Origin: Aquanectria penicillioides
Lineage: Eukaryota > Ascomycota > Sordariomycetes > Hypocreales > Nectriaceae
Direction: 5' to 3'
NCBI GenBank assembly: GCA_003415625.1
Contig: PYIU01000008.1
Location: 620,001 to 684,000, forward strand
Length of the DNA stretch: 64,000 bases
Shown here: piece by piece, positions 12,679 to 24,616 of the stretch
Layout of the letters: the number at the start of each line of letters is the position of its first letter
Position numbering within the stretch: the first letter of the stretch is position 1
Made by a program: the position numbers and the translations under genes
The notes under the pieces: generated by a model
What the model saw: only the letters and a program-made list of their open reading frames with translations
The model's database searches: none
Told to the model about the DNA's origin: nothing

Positions 12679-14102
12679 ATGTTGCGATCTCTTGCCTTGG
12701 CCGCCCTCCTCGGCGTCAGCTCTGTCCTGGCTGCCACCACCAAGTGTGACAACAACAACAAGTGCCCTAAGGACACTCCCTGCTGCTCTAGTATGTATCA
12801 TCCCACAGCCCAGATGCTATCGGTCATCCTTGCTTACCTTTTCCCCCCACAGCTTATGGCGAATGCGGTGTTGGTGCTTACTGCATGGGTGGCTGCGACC
12901 CCAAGTCATCCTTTTCTCTTGACGCTTGTGTTCCTGCCCCTGTCTGCCAGGACCGCGACATGAAGTTCGACTCGCTCAAGCGTGTGGCCGATATCAGCAA
13001 ATACCTTGGCGACTCGGATTCCGCCGACTGGGTTGCCCAGGGCGAGCCCGCCGTCTTCAATAATAACCTTCTCCTGACGATGCCTAAGAATAGTGTCGGT
13101 ACCGTCCTCTCTTCCACCGTCTACATGTGGTACGGCAACGTCAAGGCCAAGTTCAAGACCAGCCGTGGCCGTGGTGTCATCACCGCCTTCATTCTCTTCT
13201 CCGATGTCAAGGACGAAATCGACTTCGAGTTCGTTGGTGCCGACCTCGGCACTGCCCAGACCAACTACTACTTCCAGGGTATCACGGACTACCACAACTC
13301 GGGCAACATCACCGCTTCCGACACCTTCAACAACTGGCACGAGTACGAGATTCGCTGGACTCCCGACAAGATCGAGTGGCTCATCGACGGCAAGGTTGGT
13401 CGCACCAAGAACAAGGCCGATACCTACAACGAGACTTCCAAGAACTTCATGTTCCCCCAGACTCCTGCCCGTGTCCAGCTCTCTCTTTGGCCTGGTGGTC
13501 TTGCCACCAACGAGAAGGGTACCGTTGACTGGGCCGGTGGTGAGATCGACTGGGACTCGTCCGACATCAAGAACTACGGTTACTACTTCGCCACCTTCGC
13601 CGAGGTCAGCATTGAGTGCTACAATGCCAACAGCGCCCCTGGAACCAACAAGAACAAGAGCTACTACTACAACGACATTCGCTGCACCAACGACACTATC
13701 GTTGATAGCAACAAGAACCACACCATTGCCTCACTCCAGGCCACTGGCCTCGACCCCGAGAAGGGCAAGAAGAGCTCCTCCGCCAGCTCATCGTCATCTT
13801 CCGGCAAGGCTGCTCAGTCCTCGGAGGCTGCCTCCATTCCCGGTGGTGACTCTGGCGGTTCCAGCAACGACCATAGTAATGACGGCAGCAACAACAACAA
13901 CAACAGCAACAACGGCGACTCCAGCTCCAACAGTGACAGTTCAACCACCACCGCTGACGCCTCCAACTGCCAAACCACAAGCTTCAACCAGAAGTGTGGT
14001 ACTTCTGAGTCTACTAGCTCCAACGGCAAGAGTGGCAGCACGCGAACTAGTGCCAGCGCCCTGGCCATCATCATCGCTGGATGTGCTCTGTTCTGGCTGT
14101 AG
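12679..14102 (+). CDS. Crh-type GH16 chitin-glucan transglycosylase with CBM18 and GPI signal
   Basis: Cell-wall enzyme of 453 residues that is expected to link chitin to beta-1,6/1,3-glucan at the cell surface. Exons 12679-12790 and 12853-14102 flank a 62-nt intron with GTATGT donor and ACAG acceptor. Residues 1-18 are a signal peptide. A Cys-rich module (about 20-70, with PCCS, YGECG and GGCDP) matches CBM18, as in Utr2/Crh2 rather than Crh1. The GH16 catalytic motif DEIDFEFVG places Glu159, Asp161 and Glu163 at the active site. The C-terminus is Ser/Asn-rich and ends in a hydrophobic tail (ALAIIIAGCALFWL) suited to GPI attachment. Codons are strongly C-biased, suggesting high expression. 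The start follows a CT-rich leader and yields an intact signal peptide. Ortholog-level naming is inferred from domain order. Confidence 0.95.
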
Positions 14103-15534
14103 CTGGTCTAAGCTGAGCAAAGAGGAATGGTGTCGCCCGTCACCGCATGCATGGCCCTGTCGTGGCTACTGTTGCCTCTGCGCCTTTCTTTGCAACGTCG
14201 TTTGGTGTTCAATAGCATTTCTTGCGGGCTTGCATTCTGATGAAGAGGGGCTTGGACCGGCGTGTCCAATTCTCTTGTATGTAATGGGTTCCTTTTTTCT
14301 GTGAATATATTTTTTTTTGGTTCTTGGCCAATGAGGGCAAAAGGAGTCGAACTGACCCGGGCTACCGGGCAACAGAAGGAGATACGAACATGAGAGTGGA
14401 TGTAATGGCCGCTTGGCCGTCCATTCCCTTGAGCTGGATTCGTCGAACACCAATTGTAAATTTGTTCGTGTGGGACTGACCTAGTTTTTCCTCGCTGGAG
14501 CATAAGTTTTTTGTTTTTGAGAGGCGGGCTTTTCTTTTTTTTTTGTTTGTTTGTTCGGAAGAAGCAACCACACCATAAAGGAGACGAACTAAAATAAGAG
14601 AAATCGCTTCAAGTTGTACAGATGAGTGCTGTGTATTGCCGGAACATTTCCCCAAGTGAGACGTCAACTTTGTGCCGATTGGGTGGGATGGATGAAGTGT
14701 CGTTGAAGAAGCCAGGACGCCAGTGACGACGGCGTTTATGCAAGGCCTTGTTGTGGACAAGGATTTCCCTGGGAGACAATGGTCCCGATCCCCGGCCGCC
14801 GGAGCTGACAGATGCAGCCGCAGCATGCGAGTCGTTTCCCGAACTGCGAGGCCTATCCTGAGATGCCAAGAACAAGCCTCGAGTCTTAAAGAGGGAAGAC
14901 GCGATTGGAATGTGCATTAGGGGAACTGCAGGCGGGAGAAGGCGATGTTCGCCGACTTCGTGGCTGAGCGAATGGCATCGGTGAGGGCTTACATACCGCC
15001 CCTTTGACCCCCTGCCACCCTGCAAGACATGAACACAGGCGCGTGCTTTTCGTAGGTTGATTGCGATTCGAGAATGGGCCGTCATCGCGGTGTGGTGGCT
15101 GTCGGGAGCCGAAAGATGCACGCTGATGAGAAAGTATTGGACGGACGGAGTCATCTCGCCCAACTCGAGTCGACAGTTGTTTCCTCCGGCGGCTGATGGC
15201 GACACAGCATGCTGATTGTTTGTATTTCTCCGTCATAGTCGTGTAAAGCCAGCGGCTGTTGGGCTGGTTGCGAGCGCAGCCTGCCAGGTGTAGCCACGTC
15301 GGGGCTGGCTTTGTTGTTGGGATTGTCCTTTGGCAGTGAGGCTGAGCCAAGGCTTGAGGGCATTGATATAATAATACCACACCTGCTGCTCGTCGGATGG
15401 AGGATGGATTCTTGGCCAGTTCCCTCTCCTATTATTGTATTTGGCGTGGGTTCCTGTCGTCCCAAATACATCGTCAGATTTCAATTAACCCTGTTGCAGA
15501 TCTGGTTGTCTCAGATTGCTAATCGAAGATCACC
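14103..15534. other. Intergenic region between GH16 and P450 genes
   Basis: The left end should be the GH16 3' UTR. The right end is the P450 promoter with a TATA-like TATAATAA at 15367-15374, about 165 bases before the start codon. Nothing else coding was supported. Confidence 0.6.
15367..15374 (+). promoter_or_regulatory. TATA-like element of the P450 gene
   Basis: TATAATAA lies about 160 bases upstream of the P450 start codon, a plausible core-promoter distance for a fungal gene with a short leader. Assigned by position and sequence only. Confidence 0.4.
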
Positions 15535-17347
15535 ATGGCTAGCCGGCAGTTGCACAAGATGCCGGGTTCAGACCTGAGCTTTCATCCAATGCACTATTTG
15601 CTATTGATGAGTTGGCAAAGGGCCGTTGCCGCGTCGTGCGCGGCGCTGGCGTTGTTTGTCCTCTTTCAGGCTCTCGCCGCCACCCGCCGGCCGAAGAATT
15701 ATCCTCCGGGCCCTCGCGGCTTACCGCTTCTGGGAAACCTCGCGTCTATCCCGCTGTCCAAGTCGTACCTGGCATTTTCCAAGTGGACGAAGCAGTATGG
15801 CCCAATCCTGGGGCTCAAGGCGGGTCCTCTCAACCTGGTCGTGCTGCAAGACCCAGCGGATATACACGAGCTATACGACAAGCGCGGGCACTTATACGCG
15901 GGTCGGCCGTACAACTATATCGCATTGAACCACGTCTTTGATCCGGCATTGGGACAGATCTTATTGTTCCAGCGCAACGATAAGCTGCTCAAGAGATGGA
16001 AGCGGCCGGCAAGATGGTTCTTGAGCCAGCAGGGCATCGACGCTCTTGGCCCCGTCATAGACGCGATGAGCGCAAGGTGTGTTAAGGGCCTGGTAGAGCG
16101 GCCAGAAGACTTTCGCGAATACCTGCGCGTCTGGGCAATGAGCACGCCGCTTGTGGCGTTGACGGGACAGGCTGATGCCGATCCAGAGTTGCTGCGGACA
16201 TACTTTTATCGACAAAAGTTGTTGACGGGGTTGCTTGAGCCGGGTAAGACGCCTCCGGTAGACTTTGTAGTGCCGCTTCGATGGGTGCCGGCTCGGTGGG
16301 CAAAGTGGAAACGGGACGCCCAGTTTGTAAGAGAGCATCAAGGCGGCTTCTATGGGGAGATGCTGGCCAAGGTCAAGGCAATGCGAGAGCGGCGCAAGAG
16401 TAAGAAGAGGGATGGTGAGGGACAATACGTGGGCGTCCTGGAGAGGGTGATGGACGAGGGAATGCCCGAGAACGAGGCCAAGTGGCTCGCAGGCGGGTTA
16501 TTAGACGCAGCGTTCGACACGTCTAGCGCGGCGGTGTTGAACTTTGTTGTGGCCATGGCCGCCCATCCGGAGGTTTTGGCCAGGGCACGGGGCGAAGTGG
16601 ACGAAGTTTGTCAGGGGCGGATGCCACGGGGGGAGGATGTGGGCAAGATGGAATATTTGAGAGCGTGTTTGCTGGAGGTGAGTGTTTCCCCAGTTCTTGG
16701 CGCCCCAAGGAGGGCATCTTCCCATCAGAGCCCGTCCCATCAGGGGATGGGGGGGAAGGGCTTGGGCCGCCCGGTTGCGCGGAGGATACAATGTGGTAAT
16801 TTGTGGGTTGTGTGATGAGGCTGACGAGGCTCATTGCGTACGTCTCTCTGTGTAGATGCTCCGATGGAGACCCTCGACACCGCTGGGCCTGCCACACGTT
16901 ACCGAGTCGGACGACGTGTACAAGGGGTACGTGATCCCCCGCGGCACAAACGTCGTTATCAACGCCTACGGACTGCTGCACGACCCAGACGTCCACCGCG
17001 ACCCGGACAGGTTCGACCCGACCCGATATCTCGACGCCTCGGCCCACAGCGACGACCGCCGCAGCACGTGGGTGTTTGGCGCGGGGCGCCGCAAGTGCCT
17101 GGGTGAGCAGTTCACGATGCAGGCGCTGCTGGTGGTCATGGCTAAGATGGTGTGGGCGCTGGAGATGGCGGTGCCGGCGGGGACCGACCTGAGCATTGAG
17201 GGCGGCTTCGAGGGCGGGTTGATGATGACGCCCAAGCAGGATCTGGTGGTGGAGATGGCGGTGCGGGACGGCAGGACGGCGGGCGTGCGAGAGGACTGGG
17301 AGAGGGGGGAGGGGCAATTGGGCCGGATTTTGGGCCAGGGCCAATAA
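15535..17347 (+). CDS. Cytochrome P450 monooxygenase
   Basis: Heme-thiolate monooxygenase of 544 residues, expected at the ER membrane with a P450 reductase partner. Exons are 15535-16677 and 16856-17347; the 178-nt intron falls inside the K-helix motif. An N-terminal hydrophobic anchor (about 30-50) is followed by the proline hinge YPPGPRGLPLLGNL. The I-helix shows DAAFDTS (Asp328). The K-helix ExxR is Glu381-Arg384, restored only by splicing. The heme loop is FGAGRRKCLG with ligand Cys462. In-frame ATGs at about residues 9 and 19 are alternative starts. The substrate is unknown; the hinge and heme loop resemble CYP families used in secondary metabolism or xenobiotic oxidation, but no PKS or NRPS gene is nearby. 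The reductase-like gene 1.9 kb downstream might cooperate, which is speculation. Confidence 0.92.
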
Positions 17348-19218
17348 GCAAGTCAAGGGAGGCAGCATGGTTCAAGCAAGCAACGGGGCGGTAGCGATGG
17401 GAGTGAAGATGGTGATTTATGGATGAGCTTTATTTGGGTATCTTTTGGTGGTGTTGAAGCTGCAGATGGTGTACGAGTGAGCGTCGTGTTGGACCCCGAC
17501 GTGGTATTATTGGGCATTGGGGCACAACAAAGTTCAGATGGTCCAGATGAAGTAGTAGCCAATTTCAACACCCTTGAATAGCTTGAAGCAAGCTTTGTCT
17601 GGATAAAAAAAACATGATGGCGATGTTTACCGAAGAGCACACGGAGAAAGAAGAGGAAGGCGAAGCGGGAACGGATCGTGTGTGCCGTGAGTGTGCGTGT
17701 GCGTGGTCAGGTTTGTTGTGATGATGTGATTGATGATAACCGTCCCTTGTCGATGCATGGCGTTGGAGAGCAGCGCCGCTTGCGGGTTAAGGGCCTGCGG
17801 GCGTTGAAGTAATGCTAGGACTGACCCACCGTTGCAGGGTGCTTCCAACGTAGGAGTGAGTGCCTGGTGAGAAGTATAGTACGGAATGACAAATACCGAG
17901 ACAGAAAAAAAAAATGAAGAAGCAAATAAGTGTGAAGCAGCCTTGGGAGTCAATGGTGGTTGCTCTCAAGCATAAGGTGCTTGATACGGATCGACATTGT
18001 TAGATGTAATTTAATTGCTTCGACTTCCTACTGCGCCTGCTTCTTACATCTAGAGCAGATTTCCTGTTGCAACATGACAGCATCGAATCGTCACCTTTTG
18101 TTGCTTGATTTTGCCTCGTGTGTTAGAGAATTCTTCCAAAACCTGTTGGTTCTGCGTCCAACGTACATGCTAAGCCTTTTGTTAGATCCTCCTTCGGGGC
18201 ACGAGGTGCGACACAGACGCAAGACGGCTGAAAAAGGAAATGAGAGCCCAGTCGTGGTTGGTCCTTACTAGAAGGATCATATTGCAGCTCGAAGCGATGG
18301 CACCAAAAGGAACAACGTCCCAACAACATCAATCCTAGGTTTTTTTTTTTTCATTTTACTTTGTTCTCTTCCTTGTTGGTTCAGCGCAGCGTGCTGCCGA
18401 ATTCCGTTCAATTGCTGCCATGGCCATCGATTTATGTCGTCTGTGGCGCACGGTGGGCGGGCCCCGGGCAGTGTAGTAAGGGACGAATCCGCCAGCAAAG
18501 CTTGGCTGCCAGAAGACAAGAAATGACAGGTTGGGGACGGAACAGCCAATGACAGCGTGTAATGTCCAGATTGATGGGACGGGACAGCTAGGTAGCTGTG
18601 CGGAACAAGGCCTGTGGCTGTGAGGCATAGATTCCCTAAAACGGCCACTAGTGCCTCGCCGTAGGGCCGTCTCGCACTCGCACCCACTTGGGGGGGGGGC
18701 CTGGGCGGCGCAGGGCAGACGCTCTTTCGCGTGGCGCCTTCGCTGGCTCGCTGGCTCGCTGGTGGCCGCTGCTAACGAGAATCCACGAGAGCCGAAGACG
18801 CGAGGGGCGTGCCCGACTGTGGCTTGCCCCACTCGGGGCGACATTGCGCAAAGCGACCACAAATTTGTTAGCTATTTCAGGCATTACGCACCGTCCGCCT
18901 TAACTCCCCCGCCGTACCTCCGTGTGGCTCCCGATCGGTGCAACAGGGTCCCGCATCAACGGTTGACACGCTCCCGTTTCATGGCGGAAGGATTTCATGA
19001 GATGGACATTGCAGCGATGCGACCAACAATAAATACACGTCCATCGCCCTGCTAGGATTGAATTGGAATGCCATCACTATCAGCAAGCATCTTTACACAA
19101 GAACAACAGCCTCTGCCGTCCGCCTACAGCATTTCCAGACTCTCTGTCAAGTCAACAACCCCCCCCCCCCACTTACACACACAAATATCACCACCACAAC
19201 CACCAACACACAATCAAC
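17348..19218. other. Intergenic region downstream of the P450
   Basis: No coding region was supported. The right end carries a TATA-like AATAAATA at 19028-19035, a run of ten C at about 19158, and a CA-rich leader ending at the next start codon. Confidence 0.6.
19028..19035 (+). promoter_or_regulatory. TATA-like element of the NAD(P)-binding protein gene
   Basis: AATAAATA sits about 185 bases before the ATG at 19219 and precedes a C-rich and CA-rich leader. Assigned by position only. Confidence 0.35.
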
Positions 19219-19961
19219 ATGTCTGCCGCCTCCAACCCTCAGACCATTGCCTTCCTCGGCGCCTCTGGCGGCTGCGGCCTCTTCTCCCTCAAGCGCGCCG
19301 TCGCTGCTGGCCACACCTGCATCGCCATGTGCCGCAACCCCGCCAAGCTCGAGGCCATCTTCCCTGAGAAGCCCCACAACCTCATCATCAAGCAGGGCAA
19401 CGCCCATGACACTGACTCGGTCGCCGCCTGCCTGACCAACCCCGCCGACCCCTCCCGCATCGTCGACAAGATCAGCTTCACCATCGGCGGCCTCTTCAAC
19501 CCCAAGAACTTCACCATCGACGACCCGATGTCTGCAAGAAGGGCATCGCCTCTCTGCTCCAGGCCCTGACCAACCTTCGCCAGGCCGGCGCCCAGGGCCA
19601 GCCCCTCGTCGTCGTCATCAGCACCACCGGCATCTCCAAGCACGCCCGCGACGTGCCCCTCGCCTTCGTCCCCTTCTACCACTACGGCCTCAGCCAGCCC
19701 CACGCCGACAAGAAGGTCATGGAGGAGCGCCTGGCAGAGAGCGCCGAGCGCTGGGTCGCCGTCCGCCCCAGCTTCCTCGTCGACGGCGCCAAGCCCGACC
19801 GCAAGATCCGCGTCGGCGTCGAGGACTTGGACAAGGGCGTCGAGAAGAAGGAGGTCGGCTACGCCATCTCCCGCGAGGACGTCGGCGCCTGGATGTTTGA
19901 GAACCTGCTCAACAAGGAGAACCCCCAGTTCGAGCGCAAGGCCGTCGGCATCACCTGGTAA
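19219..19961 (+). pseudogene. NAD(P)-binding Rossmann (NmrA/epimerase-like) protein, frameshifted
   Basis: A two-frame gene that would encode about 247 residues with one base restored. The first frame (19219 to about 19526) starts MSAASNPQTIAFLGASGGCG, the Rossmann dinucleotide-binding loop GASGGCG at residues 14-20. Similarity then continues, without a gap, in the +2 frame from about 19524 (PDVCKKGIASLL) to the stop at 19959-19961. One base appears missing in the CCC run near 19524-19526. No intron can bridge the shift, because both sides read as continuous coding sequence. The start, stop, leader and strong codon bias are otherwise intact, so the lesion is either very recent or a sequencing error. 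Homologs are atypical short-chain reductases and NmrA-like proteins; the substrate is unknown. Confidence 0.8.
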
Positions 19962-20724
19962 ACACCCACAACTCGGCTACAGCCATTCTACCATCCTATA
20001 TAGGAGGGATCCTTGCGACGAAAGTTGTTCTTCTTTCCTTTCATTGTTGCTTTTCGTGGGAGGTGGATTCGATTTGAATTGGTCTGCAACGATACCTCTT
20101 TGCTTTAGTGTCTAATGCAGTGGGTTTTTGGAGCATGGGATCATGACGACTACAGCGATGCTTTTATAGACCGTACTCTCAGCAATGCCGTAGCTTTATG
20201 TTTCAAGGCAATTTATACATCTTACATAGATTTGCAGATGGTATTGAATTTTTTTTTGAAATTTGGAATGGATTTTGTTTGCTAAAAGTGATGTATGTAT
20301 CTCTTTGGGTTCCCGTCATCCATCTACCTGAGATGTGATGCCGTCCACGATGACATAATTGCTTCGGCTTCCTCGCTGATCTTCCCTCATTGAATCATTT
20401 CCCGTCCACCATGTGATGTGTGATGCTCCCTCCACTCACGTCTCGGCCTGTCCTTGGGATGTAATCATAAGCTATAAGCTGGAGCCTACATGATGACATA
20501 ATAGCGAGGGCCCTTTGCGTTTTTCCATTATTCCTCATCTGGGTATCTCGTCCTGTAATCCATCTTACGCGCGCCCACACACATATATATGCATACGCAA
20601 AGACCCAACCAGAGGGTCTTTTTCTGGGTCTAGAATTCGTCCCCTGTATTTGCATTGGGGGCCGAAGCGCGGCGCCCCCGCTACTCAACCGCGCAGCCGT
20701 TGACATGCGGGTTCCTAGCGGAGC
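19962..20724. other. Convergent intergenic region
   Basis: This stretch separates two convergent genes and should hold both 3' UTRs. No coding region was seen. Confidence 0.6.
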
Positions 20725-21657
20725 TTACTTGGCGTCCCGGCGCGGCACCCCGAGGGCCTTCTCCAGAAACACCACGGCGTCCTCGATGCCGGCGGGCGTG
20801 TTGAACCAGTGTCCGCCTCTAACGTACTCGCGCCATGTGACGTCGGCTCCAAAGCCCGTCAGCGCGTCGCGCAGGGTTCGTCCGTCCTTGAGCTGCACCG
20901 TGGGGTCGTCGTCGCAGTGTTCCATCAGGACTGGCGTGTTGCGCAGGACCTCGTTGTCGTCGTCGCGCGGGCGGCCCTCGAGGCTGAGCACCGCGCGGGT
21001 TCCGGCCAGGTTGCGTCCGCGGAAAGGCATGCGCGCCGAGAAGGATAGGAATGCGGCCAGCCGGGGCGGGATGGGGTTGCCTTCGGCGTCGTTGGGCATC
21101 ATTTTGATGTCTAGGTTCAGCAGCGTGTGGACGGCCAAGGCGGCGCCCTGGCTGAGGCCGGCAAGCCCGATTCGATCGTAACGTCCGCTGTGGTAAAAGA
21201 CCTCGCGGTGGATGAGGTTGCGAATTGCAGTGACATACTTGCGCAAGCCCTCGAGCTGCACGTCCTCCTGGTCGGACAGGTCGTCGGGGTTTCCAACCTT
21301 GAACCACTGGATGGACCTCTCTCCGGGCTTGATGACGGGCTCTGGAAAGACCCAGCGTACCGAGGGGAATGCCTGCGGGAGGGACCGGCCGCGAAGGTCT
21401 GGGAACACAGTGAGATTCTCGGCAAAGTTGCGGGCAGAGTCGCCACGGCCGTGGAGGAAGATGATTGTGTGAGTTGGGGGAGAAGAGTGAAAGGGGACGT
21501 CCGGGGGAATGATAAAGAGCCTCAGGTTGGGGTCCATATCGTCGTCCGGATTGCCCGAGGAGCTGGCGGCGGGCTGCTGTTTTGATCTCGAGCTCGAGGC
21601 GGCGCTGGCACCCTCGGGAGGAGGCGGGTTGTCTGGGTGAGGCTGATGCGGTTTCAT
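20725..21657 (-). CDS. Acyl-protein thioesterase/carboxylesterase-like alpha/beta hydrolase
   Basis: Serine hydrolase of 310 residues without introns, of the phospholipase/carboxylesterase (APT1-like) family. The first 40 residues are Pro/Ser-rich and low in complexity; the fold begins near MDPNLRLFIIPP. The loop FLHGRGDSARNF follows. The nucleophile elbow is GLSQGA with Ser169, the acid is in HCDDDPTV (Asp251), and the base is His283 in GGHWFNTP, so the triad is complete. No signal peptide or membrane segment is visible, suggesting a cytosolic location. Such enzymes remove S-acyl groups from proteins or hydrolyse small esters; which applies here is not decidable. Length exceeds the about 230 residues of canonical APT1 because of the N-terminal extension and inserts. 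Met41 is an alternative start. Confidence 0.9.
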   Translation of the reverse strand: MKPHQPHPDNPPPPEGASAASSSRSKQQPAASSSGNPDDDMDPNLRLFIIPPDVPFHSSPPTHTIIFLHGRGDSARNFAENLTVFPDLRGRSLPQAFPSVRWVFPEPVIKPGERSIQWFKVGNPDDLSDQEDVQLEGLRKYVTAIRNLIHREVFYHSGRYDRIGLAGLSQGAALAVHTLLNLDIKMMPNDAEGNPIPPRLAAFLSFSARMPFRGRNLAGTRAVLSLEGRPRDDDNEVLRNTPVLMEHCDDDPTVQLKDGRTLRDALTGFGADVTWREYVRGGHWFNTPAGIEDAVVFLEKALGVPRRDAK

Positions 21658-24616
21658 GGCAGCTTAAAGAGGGGAAATATTTTATGCGTAGAGGGCCTGT
21701 ATTGAGAGCAAACGGGACGAAGAGGCGGCAGAGGTTGAATATCGAACACCGGGACTGTGTGTTGAACTGTTGTGTGGTGATGCTCCGGGTTATGTTGGCT
21801 GCAGCGGTTTGGTGAGAGCGTGAAAGTGGATGTCCGAGAGAAGGGCCTGTTGGTTGCCCTGAAAGCCGGGTGTTGAGGGGGTGGGGCGGACTACGGATCC
21901 AACCTGGCGGGTTCAGGAATCATTGTTTGAGGGCGAGAGGAGTTGAAGGAGAGAGGGGAATTCGTTTGAAGGAATAGTCGATGCCGGACTCGCAGAGTCC
22001 GTGTTGAAGATAATGGGCGTCTGACTGTTCCAGCCCGTTTGTGGTGTGGTGTGGTGTGGTTGGTTAGCGGGGAGTGGCGACAGGCCGGCCCTGCTTGCGC
22101 GTAGCTCGGGGGGCCCAGCTGAGGCCCACCGACTCGGTTCCCCGTATTGTATTGCTATCGCTATCGCGCTTCAGGCGCTTGGGGCACAATCCCCGGCGGG
22201 TTTGGCGGGCAGATGCGGATGCAGATGCGGATGTGGATGCGGATGTGGATGGCCTGGGAACTGGAGTTGGAGCTGGAGTTGGAGCCGGAGCAGCTAGATA
22301 GAGGGAGGGAGAAGCAAGAGACACCGGGTGGGTTGCCTGGTCCGTCCGTAGGGCTGGGTCAGCCCCCCTGCGACTCGGGCCTCAGGTGGCTCCTCCGGGA
22401 TTCGCCAACGCAAATGCGCAGCATCAGCATCAGAAATGCCCAGTGACCAGACCCAGCCAGCCATTTCCCGCGTAACTATAAAGCCGTGGTAAAACGACCG
22501 AACCAAACTTTTCACGTCGACGGCAATTTCAGCCATTGCCAGAACCCTGCTCCGCGCTGCCGTAGAGTGGCAAGTGTGTTGAGCTGTATGCAGTCGTCCG
22601 TTTACGTCCATCTCGACCGAAGCCTCTCCCTCCATCAGCAGAGCGTCAGCCCAGCCTCAGAGGAAGGCGGAAAAAAAAAGGGGGATGTGTCAGCCTCTCG
22701 CAGGCCACGGCTTTTCAACTTATCAGCCTCGGTGCTATCTACGTCTCGGGCCGATGCCTATGTACATTGACATGGTGCAACCGTAAGTTCGTAACACTGG
22801 AGACGAAGGTGTTGATAGAGGGAGACCTGCTAGAGGGACCCCAGCTACACATGGCGCCGAGCACCCTTGAACACCCCGCTCTGGCGCCAGGCTATTCAAA
22901 CGACACATCACAGGCCCGAGTCGCTGTTATAACTGAAGTGACCTGTCAATTCGGCCGCTCGTTTTCATACGAACCCAATGGTCTCGACGAAGCTCCAATA
23001 TTCAGATCGTCATCGACCAAACACGGAGAAATCGAGCCGCAACCGAATATATTCTTCTGGTCGACCCTTCGCCAACGTTCCCATATGCACACTTGCCTCC
23101 GGAGATAAAGATGAACATCCGTCGACAAGCTTCCTGGTACCGAATCCCCAGTATCTCCCGGTGTAGAGTGGGGGCATCCCTGATAACATTATATCTCCTG
23201 GAAGCAGGCGCACATACGCGCGTAGACCTTAGCCGTGTACGGCTCCCGAGACCTAGGACGCCGCGAATTCGATGATACCAAACAGGTGAGGATGTTGGGA
23301 GAAATTTCAAGACGGCCAGGATATCGCTGGTACCGAGCCCGCTCGGCAGACGTGGACGGACGCCTTGGGTTCCCCAACATGCACCTCGTCTGTCTGGAGG
23401 CCCCTGAGCATTGACCAGATGCCCAGCCTCAATGGTGCGATTCCCATATCCGATATTGATCAACACGTTACGGGGTTTGGGATTGTGGCGTGCGCAAATT
23501 GCTCCGGGTGCACGGGGTCCCTTTGTTGACGAAAGTCACATTTGTCTTGACGCGATCTAGGCCGCTTTGGCATATGAAAGTTCCAGCACTGAGGTACGAG
23601 ATTTGGAAGAAACAACGGAGATGAATATCGTCATTTTGATGGAATATTCAACAATGAATGCCGAAATGACGCTGGCTAAGTCGAAAGATCCCAGCGTGTG
23701 GATAGGGAGGTTAGCTGGAAGTTCGGCAATTCACGGCAACGACATTAGATCAAACGATTTTAGGCAGCACCTGGCAGCCCTGGGAAGGAAATGACATGGT
23801 TCTGTCACCACTGCGTTGCAGAAGCCGCGTGTTATTCAGATCCATGTCCAGGCACGAGGTCTAGACTCCCATCGAAGCCAGAGTCCTGACATGGACATTC
23901 TTCAAATACGAAACCGCATCTAGTGCAATACGCAGCTATATACGGGATGGCGATGGGATGTTGTAATGAAACCTATTATGTGTCATTCAAGGTCCTGGAG
24001 CTCTTTGGGGACGGTTTCCGCCTGGAAGAGTTGCAACTGAAGGCTAGCAATGCCACGCATATGTCAAGTTTTCAAACCTAGGATGGAAATCCCATGTCGA
24101 ATTTTCCATTTGAATTTGAATGGCCTGCTCTGTCCATCATCACGCCATCGAATTCGCTTGTGCCATTGGCCCGGACAACTGGCGCATCTGCACAACACAG
24201 TCTTGATCTTGGCGATACTCAGACAATAGATGGCAAACTGGTTGAAGGATGTGGCACAGTTTAAGCTTATCTCCCCTGTGTTGGGCGACCGGGGACCATG
24301 CAGCTCATCTAGCCAAGCACGATCGGCTATCGACACGGCTACACTCGAACAATGCATTGTCCCCCGTATTTGGCATTCCTCCCAAGCATGTCTGGCTCCG
24401 GAAACAGAATGCAAAACAAATAGTTTCCCGATGGGCTGGATTCGGAAAACTCAAAGCAAAGCTGGGCTTCTAGACCAAGACACCCCGCTGCGGCTAAACT
24501 AGGTTCAGATCTTTCGAGTTAACTTCATGACTACATGCGGCTCATGAACCACGCATTGCCTCGCTTCAACTTCATCACAAACTTGATATTCTATGTCATC
24601 ACAAATTTGATATTCT
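21658..24616. other. Intergenic region with tandem simple repeats
   Basis: The left end is the promoter of the minus-strand hydrolase. GATGCG-type repeats occur at about 22211-22251 and GGAGTT/GGAGCT repeats at 22260-22290. From about 22800 to 24500 base composition is less GC-rich, and no frame shows a domain or splice pattern. Nothing further was supported. Confidence 0.6.
22211..22290. repeat. GATGCG/GATGTG and GGAGTTGGAGCT simple repeats
   Basis: Two adjacent tracts of imperfect hexamer repeats lie in the non-coding region upstream of the minus-strand hydrolase gene. Confidence 0.8.

Noticed and set aside
12906..13721. 271-codon minus-strand frame
   Set aside because: Antisense shadow of the GH16 gene caused by its strong C-ending codon bias.
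14340..14370. Possible tRNA B-box-like word on the minus strand
   Set aside because: The flanking bases cannot form a T-arm stem and no A-box or acceptor stem was found.
15535..21657. P450, reductase-like gene and hydrolase as a secondary-metabolite cluster
   Set aside because: There is no backbone enzyme, transporter or regulator close by, and the three genes are widely spaced and differ in codon bias.
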